A stretch of DNA of 64,000 bases, from positions 295,501 to 359,500 of the forward strand of contig NZ_CP024200.1 in NCBI RefSeq assembly GCF_002844375.1, given 5' to 3'. The stretch is from Thalassospira marina (GTDB lineage Bacteria; Pseudomonadota; Alphaproteobacteria; Rhodospirillales; Thalassospiraceae). Each line of letters starts with the position of its first letter. Positions within the stretch are counted from its first letter, which is position 1. A program made the position numbers and the translations under genes. Below, one piece after another: positions 58,741 to 64,000 of the stretch. Under the pieces are notes generated by a model, which was not told where the DNA came from, did not search any database, and saw only the letters and a program-made list of their open reading frames with translations.

Positions 58741-59853
58741 ATGGGTCCGTTCCCGCACGATGCCCCCCGCGCCACCATCAGCGCAGATAACCCTGCTGGC
58801 ACCGATGGTTTTGAATTTGTTGAATTTTCCCATGATGATCCCGAAAAGCTTGCCGTGCTTTTTGACCGCATGGGATATGTGCCGGTTGCCAAACACAAAA
58901 CCAAAAACATCACTGTCTGGCGCCAGGGTGATATCAATTATATCGTTAATGCCGAACCCGCATCACATGGCATGAAATTTGTGGAAAAGCACGGTCCGTG
59001 CGCACCGGCAATGGCATGGCGTGTGGTCGATGCCAAACATGCCTTTGACCATGCCGTTGCCAACGGGGCGGAGCCTTATAAAGGCGATGATAAAACCCTT
59101 GATGTTCCGGCCATTGTTGGCATTGGCGGTTCGCTGATTTATTTCATCGATCAATATGGTGAAACCGGTTCGGCCTATGACGCCGAATTTGACTGGATCG
59201 GCGAACGCGACCCGAAACCGGAAGGCGTTGGTTTTTATTTCCTCGACCATCTGACCCACAATGTTTATCGCGGCAATATGGATAAATGGTGGGATTTTTA
59301 CCGCAATCTGTTCAACTTCAAACAGATCCATTTCTTTGATATCGCCGGGAAAATGACCGGCCTTGTCAGCCGGGCCATTACCTCGCCCTGTGGTAAAATC
59401 CGTATTCCGCTTAATGAATCCACCGACGATAAAAGCCAGATCGAGGAATACCTTAAAAAGTACAAAGGCGAAGGCATCCAGCATATCGCCGTTGGCACCG
59501 ATGGCATTTACGAAGCGACCGACAAGCTGGCCGCTAATGACCTTAAATTCATGCCCGGCCCGCCGGAGGTTTATTACGAGCAATCCTATGCCCGTGTGAA
59601 CGGCCATGAGGAACCGATTGAACGCATGAAAAAGCACGGCATCCTGATCGATGGCGAAGGCGTGATCAATGGCGGCATGACGAAAATTCTGCTGCAAATT
59701 TTCTCGAAAACCGTGATCGGGCCGATCTTTTTTGAATTCATCCAGCGCAAAGGTGACGAGGGCTTTGGCGAAGGCAATTTCCGCGCACTGTTTGAAAGCA
59801 TCGAAGAAGACCAGATCCGCCGTGGCGTATTGAAGGTCGATGCCGCCGAATAA
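58741..59853 (+). CDS. hppD: 4-hydroxyphenylpyruvate dioxygenase
   Basis: 370 residues. It converts 4-hydroxyphenylpyruvate to homogentisate in tyrosine degradation. The two-domain vicinal-oxygen-chelate fold carries the three Fe(II) ligands: His170 in LDHLTHNV, His248 in IQHIAVGTDGI, and Glu332 in FFEFIQRKGDEGFGEGNF. Their spacing (78 and 84 residues) is close to that of the Pseudomonas enzyme. ATG 58741 follows CAGGAG. A strong terminator follows, so the gene is probably monocistronic. It shares its upstream region with an Lrp/AsnC regulator. Confidence 0.97.
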   Translation: MGPFPHDAPRATISADNPAGTDGFEFVEFSHDDPEKLAVLFDRMGYVPVAKHKTKNITVWRQGDINYIVNAEPASHGMKFVEKHGPCAPAMAWRVVDAKHAFDHAVANGAEPYKGDDKTLDVPAIVGIGGSLIYFIDQYGETGSAYDAEFDWIGERDPKPEGVGFYFLDHLTHNVYRGNMDKWWDFYRNLFNFKQIHFFDIAGKMTGLVSRAITSPCGKIRIPLNESTDDKSQIEEYLKKYKGEGIQHIAVGTDGIYEATDKLAANDLKFMPGPPEVYYEQSYARVNGHEEPIERMKKHGILIDGEGVINGGMTKILLQIFSKTVIGPIFFEFIQRKGDEGFGEGNFRALFESIEEDQIRRGVLKVDAAE

Positions 59854-59880
59854 AAATTCCATTTTGGGAAACGTGCAGCA

Positions 59881-59914
59881 AAAAGCCCGGGTCGCATTGC
59901 CGATCCGGGCTTTT
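59881..59914. terminator. Bidirectional terminator after hppD
   Basis: A 14-bp stem (59881-59894 with 59901-59914; AAAAGCCCGGGTCG and its partner, one G-T pair) with loop CATTGC, A-run on the left and T-run on the right. It lies between convergent hppD and the GNAT gene. Confidence 0.88.
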
Positions 59915-59940
59915 GTTATGTGGCATTGTATTGGGGATTA

Positions 59941-60390
59941 TCATGCCAGGGCTTTTTCAAAATAAACGCGGTTAAAGCCGTCTTCGTTTCGGCGGCCGGT
60001 TTCGATATATCCAAGATGCGGATAAATCGCCAAATTTTCAGTCATCTTTTCATTGGTATAAAGCCGCACATGGGAAAAGCCCTGTTGTCGGGCTGTATCC
60101 TCGCAAAAGGCCAGCAGGCGTTTGCCAATGCCGCGCCCGGCATGGTCCGGTGCCACGGCAATGTTTTTCAGCATCATGGCGATGGCATCATCGGGGTAAA
60201 AAACGACGAAGCCTGCCGGCTGGTCATTGTCATCACACGCCACATAAATCTGCCCGGCGGTAATTTGGGCGACGAAATCGGCGGTCATGGGGGCGGGTTT
60301 GCGGCCAATCACGGCGATGTAACGCTGATAGGCGGCAATTGCACAGGCACGAATGGCGGGTTCATCGGCGGGGCGGGCAGGGCGGATCAT
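59941..60390 (-). CDS. GNAT-family N-acetyltransferase
   Basis: 149 residues from ATG 60390 (GGAA upstream); a GTG at 60414 would add eight residues. The fold is clear: IRPARPADEPAIRACAIAAY at the start, the acetyl-CoA-binding loop in IAVAPDHAGRGIGKRLL (V-x-x-x-x-x-G-x-G-x-G/A pattern), then VRLYTNEKMTENLAIYPHLGYIETGRR. Acceptor unknown. It is 82 bp downstream of the TRAP large permease gene on the same strand and may be cotranscribed with it. Confidence 0.88.
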   Translation of the reverse strand: MIRPARPADEPAIRACAIAAYQRYIAVIGRKPAPMTADFVAQITAGQIYVACDDNDQPAGFVVFYPDDAIAMMLKNIAVAPDHAGRGIGKRLLAFCEDTARQQGFSHVRLYTNEKMTENLAIYPHLGYIETGRRNEDGFNRVYFEKALA

Positions 60391-60472
60391 GGCGTTTCCA
60401 GTTAATTGCGCCACCAGAATTTCTTATGGTGGCGCGGGTAAATCAACCGGGTTTTATGGGGTATGCGGGGTG

Positions 60473-61783
60473 TCAGCCCCCCAGCCCCAGGGTATGGGGC
60501 AACCACATGATCAGACCGGGAATGGCGATCATAAGGATCACGCGGATAAAATCGGCCGCCAGAAATGGCAGAATGCCGCGTGAAAGGGTGGTGATTTTCA
60601 TGTCGGGTGATACACCCTGAATGATAAACAGGTTCATGCCGATCGGCGGGGTGATCAGGCCGATTTCCACGACCGAAACCAGCACAACACCAAACCAGAC
60701 CGGGTCATAACCAACTCCGGTAATCACGCTATAGGCCGGGACAACGGTTAGCAAAATCATGGAAAGGCTATCCATGAAGCAGCCCAGAACCACATAAAAC
60801 ACCAGAAGCGAGACCAGAACCGCAAGCGGTGAAAAACCCTGGCTGGTGATCCAGTTGACCAGTGTTTGTGTCAGCCCGCTGGTTTCAATAAAGAAATTGA
60901 AAAGCGCCGCGCCAATCAGGATCAAAAAGATCATGCCGGTCATGCCTGCGGTTTCGCGTATGCCGCTGCGCAAAACCGTCCATGTCAATTTCCGGCGCAG
61001 ACCAGCAAATAACAGCGCGCCACCGGCACCAACGGCCGCCGCCTCGGTCGGGGAAAACAGGCCGGCATAAATGCCGCCAATCACCAGCAGGATCAAAACA
61101 ATCGCATCCCACATGCGCAACAGCGCACCCCAGCGTTGCGACCATGGGGTATAGTCACTGACCGGGGCCAGTTCCGGGTTGCGCATCACCTGCAGGCGGA
61201 TCGATGCGATATAAAGCAGCGTTGCCAGAACACCTGGGATCATGGCACCGGCAAATAACGCGCCAATCGACTGTTCGGTCATCAGCGCGTAAATCACCAG
61301 CAAAATGGATGGCGGGATCAAAACGCCCAATGTGCCACCCGCCGCAATCGATGCCCCGGCCAGGCTTTTGGCATAGCCCCGGCTTTGCATTTCGGGCAAT
61401 GCGACCCGGCCCATGGTGGCACAGGTGGCAAGGGATGACCCGCAAATGGCGCCAAAAATGGCACTGGCCCCAACGCTTGATGCCGCAAGGCCCCCGCGCC
61501 GGTGCCCGGCAAAGGCCGTTATGCCGCGAAACAGATTGCCCGATAACCCCGAATGCGATGCAAAAACCCCCATAAAAATAAACAGGGGCACGACCGACAG
61601 GCCATAGGGGAAAATCGCCTCAAACGGCAGGCTTGCCATCACATAGCTGGCCGATGTCCAGTCCATCAGCAGCAGGGTGCCGCCAATGCCCACCAGCGCC
61701 ATTGCAACCGCGACAGGAACCCGCAGCAATGCCAGCCCCAGGGCGACTACAAAACCAATAAGTCCGGCCCATTCCGTCGCCAT
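60473..61783 (-). CDS. TRAP transporter large permease (DctM type)
   Basis: 436 residues, about 12 transmembrane segments. ATG 61783 overlaps the small-subunit stop (TGATG). Family signs: RVPVAVAMALVGIGGTLLL, FPYGLSVVPLFIFMGVFASH, GSSLATCATMGRVALPEM, AGGTLGVLIPPSILLVIYAL, and TPPIGMNLFIIQGV near the C-terminus. It is the ion-coupled channel of a tripartite ATP-independent periplasmic transporter. The substrate cannot be read from this subunit. Confidence 0.95.
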   Translation of the reverse strand: MATEWAGLIGFVVALGLALLRVPVAVAMALVGIGGTLLLMDWTSASYVMASLPFEAIFPYGLSVVPLFIFMGVFASHSGLSGNLFRGITAFAGHRRGGLAASSVGASAIFGAICGSSLATCATMGRVALPEMQSRGYAKSLAGASIAAGGTLGVLIPPSILLVIYALMTEQSIGALFAGAMIPGVLATLLYIASIRLQVMRNPELAPVSDYTPWSQRWGALLRMWDAIVLILLVIGGIYAGLFSPTEAAAVGAGGALLFAGLRRKLTWTVLRSGIRETAGMTGMIFLILIGAALFNFFIETSGLTQTLVNWITSQGFSPLAVLVSLLVFYVVLGCFMDSLSMILLTVVPAYSVITGVGYDPVWFGVVLVSVVEIGLITPPIGMNLFIIQGVSPDMKITTLSRGILPFLAADFIRVILMIAIPGLIMWLPHTLGLGG

Positions 61784-62319
61784 CAGATCGTCTCGCCCGT
61801 AAAGATAAATTTCAGAAATTTCACAAAACAAACCAGCCCTGAAAGAGCCAGACCACTTAGCAGGAACACCCAGAACAAAATCATCGGAATGGCAAGGTTT
61901 TGCGACACATCACCATAGGCGAGCTGTTCCATCGCCCGTTCCCAGGAAAGGTAAAAAAGAAACGCCATCAATGCCGCGCCTGTAAGCGGGATCAACGCAT
62001 CAATAACGGTAAAAAAGGCGCGGAAATGCTTTTTGCCAAACAGGTCAACCGTCACATGGGCCCCGGTGCTAAAGGCATGGGGGATCGCCCAGGATGCCGC
62101 AGCCATCACGCAAAACTGCGTTAAATCGACCGCACCGATAAAGGATTGCCCGCCAATCCGGCGCCAGACAATATCAATCACCACCACGGCAATCGCACCA
62201 ATCAGGGCGGCCATCCCAGCAAAGGCAAAAATATCGGTGATGCGCGTCATCGCGCCATCAAGGCGGCGAACCGCAGCACGAAGCTGCGGTTCATCATGTA
62301 TGTCGCGGGGCTGGTTCAT
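61783..62319 (-). CDS. TRAP transporter small permease (DctQ type)
   Basis: 178 residues with four predicted membrane helices (e.g. AALIGAIAVVVIDIVWRR, FTVIDALIPLTGAALMAFLF, ILFWVFLLSGLALSGLVCFV). The family pattern DLTQFCVMAAASWAIPHAFS and GAHVTVDLF is present. It overlaps the binding-protein gene stop by 4 bp and the large permease start by 1 bp. It forms the membrane complex with the large subunit. Confidence 0.93.
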   Translation of the reverse strand: MNQPRDIHDEPQLRAAVRRLDGAMTRITDIFAFAGMAALIGAIAVVVIDIVWRRIGGQSFIGAVDLTQFCVMAAASWAIPHAFSTGAHVTVDLFGKKHFRAFFTVIDALIPLTGAALMAFLFYLSWERAMEQLAYGDVSQNLAIPMILFWVFLLSGLALSGLVCFVKFLKFIFTGETI

Positions 62320-63374
62320 TTGCCATCTGCGTGATATTTGGCGTCAAATTTGGCGACCAGTTCCTGGGCGCGTTTGTAAATCGCTTCGGGGTCTTTAACC
62401 CCCTTGGATTTCAAACCATCCAGATAATCCTTGATCATGGGCTGAACGGCATCTTTCCATTCGGCACGGGTTTTATCATCAATCTGGATGATTTCATTGC
62501 CGTGCTTTTCGGCGTCGGCCTTGCCGGCGGCTTCCCATTTATCCCACCAGTCGCCAAATTTCGCGACCAGCGGATCGCCGGAAATTTCATCAATTGCCTT
62601 TTGCACATCGGCGGGCAGGGAATCAAATTTCTTCTGGTTCATCAGGAAGTAAAAACCGGCAACATAGGCCCCGGCATCGGTATGGTATTTCAAAAGTTCG
62701 TTGGCTTTCACCGCATTGACCAGGTCCCAGGTGGTGACCAGACCATCGATATTGCCCTTTTGCAGGTTTTCATAAATGGCCGATGGCGGCAAACCAACCG
62801 GCGACGCACCATAGGATTCCAGCATGGCTGAAACCGCGGGGCTTGGCGTGCGCAGGCGCAGGCCTTTCAAATCGTCAAGTGCGCGCACCGGTTTATCCAG
62901 CGTATGGATCAGCCCGCCTTCGTGGGTAAACAGCGCCAGAACCTTGAAGCCCTGATAATCGCTGCCCAGCATGCCTTCCTTATAAAGGTTCCACAGGGTT
63001 TCCGACCCTGAATCGGCATATTTCACCAAGAACGGCATTTCAACGATGGAAGCGGCCGGATAACGGTCACGCGGAATACCGTTCAGGCCAACGGCCATGT
63101 CGATAACACCGGCTTTGACCTGGTCGGCCTGGCGGTCAATTTTACCAAAGGCTGATGTCGCGTCATAAATTTTGACCTCGACCTTGCCATTGGTTTTTTC
63201 TTCCAGCTGCTTTGCCCAGGGTTCCAGAAAGTCCTTCTGAAAGCCATGGCTGGGCGGCAGGTAATGGCTGATTTTAAGGGTAATGTCGGCGGCATTGGCG
63301 CAGGTGGCACCCGCCAGCGCCGTTGCACCGGCCAAAAGGCCGATCACGGTTTTACGCAAACTCAGACGTTTCAT
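62316..63374 (-). CDS. TRAP transporter substrate-binding protein (DctP type)
   Basis: 352 residues from ATG 63374 (GGGAGAG upstream; the frame is open to 63527 but lacks a signal there). Sec signal KRLSLRKTVIGLLAGATALA up to CANA, then a DctP-type binding protein: ITLKISHYLPPSHGFQKDFL, VKIYDATSAFGKIDRQADQV, LDDLKGLRLRTPSPAVSAML, and GLVTTWDLVNAVKANELLKY. The conserved Arg of the LRTPSP segment is the family's usual carboxylate anchor, so an organic acid ligand is likely. The neighbouring aromatic catabolic genes hint at an aromatic or keto acid, which is inference. Confidence 0.93.
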   Translation of the reverse strand: MKRLSLRKTVIGLLAGATALAGATCANAADITLKISHYLPPSHGFQKDFLEPWAKQLEEKTNGKVEVKIYDATSAFGKIDRQADQVKAGVIDMAVGLNGIPRDRYPAASIVEMPFLVKYADSGSETLWNLYKEGMLGSDYQGFKVLALFTHEGGLIHTLDKPVRALDDLKGLRLRTPSPAVSAMLESYGASPVGLPPSAIYENLQKGNIDGLVTTWDLVNAVKANELLKYHTDAGAYVAGFYFLMNQKKFDSLPADVQKAIDEISGDPLVAKFGDWWDKWEAAGKADAEKHGNEIIQIDDKTRAEWKDAVQPMIKDYLDGLKSKGVKDPEAIYKRAQELVAKFDAKYHADGK

Positions 63375-63466
63375 TGTTCTCTCCCTGTTGATTTTCTGTG
63401 TGGTTGCGGGCGTGGCCATGTGGCCCGTTTCGCAACCTCCCCAAATGACGGGTATTTGATGTTGGA

Positions 63467-64000
63467 TTATTCCGGTGCGGCGGCACCAAAGGCAGGCAGG
63501 CTTTGGCAATGGGCATCGACGGCGCAAATTGCCGGGTAGGCGGCAAGGTCCACATCAAACCGGCGGGCATTGTAAACCTGTGGCACCAGGCAAACGTCAG
63601 CCAGCGTTGCCTGTTTGCCCAGGCAGAACGGGCCTTCATCGCGATGTGGTGCAATGAGTGCCTCAAGTGTATCAAACCCGGTTTTGATCCAGTGATGATA
63701 CCAGTCCAGCTTTTCATCTTCCGATGCGCCCAGCGTGCCGGTGATATATTTTAAAATGCGCAGGTTATTTAACGGGTGAATATCACACGCAATGGTATGG
63801 GCGATTTCACGTACCCCAAGTGCTGCCAGTGCATCCTGCGGGATCAGGCGTGGGGTGGGGTATTTAACGTCCAGCCATTCAATCAGCGCCAGGGACTGGC
63901 CAAATGTTTTACCACCAAACTGAAAAGACGGCACCAGCCCCGATGGCTCGACCGCCTTATAGGGGCTTGCTGCCTGTTCGCCGGTGCGAAGGTCGATCGT
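63467..64000 (-). CDS. maiA: Zeta-class GST / maleylacetoacetate isomerase, 5' end beyond window
   Basis: The frame is open from the right edge to the stop at 63467, giving the last 177 residues of a protein that usually has about 210-215. The visible start reads TIDLRTGEQAASPYKAVEPS GLVPSF, which matches the thioredoxin-fold region of zeta GSTs; QSLALIEWLDVKYP is the conserved glutathione-site segment. The C-terminal helical domain carries EIAHTIACDIHPLNNLRIL and GKQATLADVCLVPQVYNA, both typical of maleylacetoacetate isomerase. This enzyme isomerises maleylacetoacetate to fumarylacetoacetate downstream of homogentisate, matching hppD nearby. A GTG at 63934 is internal, not the start. The true start and the upstream neighbour (fahA or hmgA would be expected) are outside the window. 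Confidence 0.88.
   Translation of the reverse strand, partial: TIDLRTGEQAASPYKAVEPSGLVPSFQFGGKTFGQSLALIEWLDVKYPTPRLIPQDALAALGVREIAHTIACDIHPLNNLRILKYITGTLGASEDEKLDWYHHWIKTGFDTLEALIAPHRDEGPFCLGKQATLADVCLVPQVYNARRFDVDLAAYPAICAVDAHCQSLPAFGAAAPE

Noticed and set aside
63467..63934. GTG at 63934 as start of a 155-residue protein
   Set aside because: The frame stays open to the window edge with sequence matching the N-terminal domain of zeta GSTs, so the gene is simply truncated by the window.

Overview
The window looks like chromosomal DNA of a free-living alphaproteobacterium, most likely Thalassospira or a close relative (Rhodospirillales). That is an inference from the protein families and the moderately GC-rich coding sequence; no rRNA or tRNA gene is present to anchor it. 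Genes are dense on both strands. I see no insertion sequence, prophage or CRISPR array.

Layout. (1) 1-7018 (+): a type VI secretion (T6SS) hcp/vgrG island. It holds the end of hcp, vgrG, a PAAR tip gene, a DUF4123 adaptor, a lipoprotein that is probably the immunity protein, a lipase effector, and a small unknown gene. The cargo genes are more AT-rich than their neighbours. (2) 7135-11292: a TPR protein with a glycosyltransferase-9-like domain and an overlapping lipoprotein alpha/beta-hydrolase gene (+), convergent with a TPR-sulfotransferase gene (-). (3) 11451-44789: a cell-surface locus. It holds a type Va autotransporter (-), an AraC-family regulator (+), and a two-partner secretion pair made of an 8765-residue LktA/FHA-like adhesin and its FhaC/ShlB-type transporter (+). 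The adhesin gene alone takes 26.3 kb, about 41% of the window. (4) 44892-56833 (-): a complete myo-inositol degradation operon (iolG, iolA, iolB, iolE, iolD, iolC fused to DUF2090) with a sugar-type ABC transporter and an RpiR-family regulator. A second Gfo/Idh/MocA dehydrogenase is divergent at 56935-58065. (5) 58133-64000: an Lrp/AsnC regulator divergent from 4-hydroxyphenylpyruvate dioxygenase (hppD), a GNAT acetyltransferase, a three-gene TRAP transporter, and the end of a zeta-class GST/maleylacetoacetate isomerase that runs off the right edge.

How the parts work together. The ABC importer would bring in inositol. IolG, E, D, B, C, the DUF2090 domain and IolA would then carry it to DHAP plus acetyl-CoA. 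The regulator is probably an IolR-type repressor: a palindrome of the form GGAA-N6-TTCC sits just downstream of its gene, ahead of the operon. HppD and the isomerase belong to tyrosine/homogentisate degradation. The adhesin, its transporter and the autotransporter build the outer surface, and the T6SS cargo is aimed at competitors.

The most unusual feature is inside the adhesin. Nineteen tandem units of exactly 273 nt (91 codons), with no indel in the stepping, are arranged in a higher-order pattern [AA(A'B)n]. Upstream of them lies an 11.5-kb tract of diverged repeats of about 53 residues that resembles fusobacterial leukotoxin LktA.
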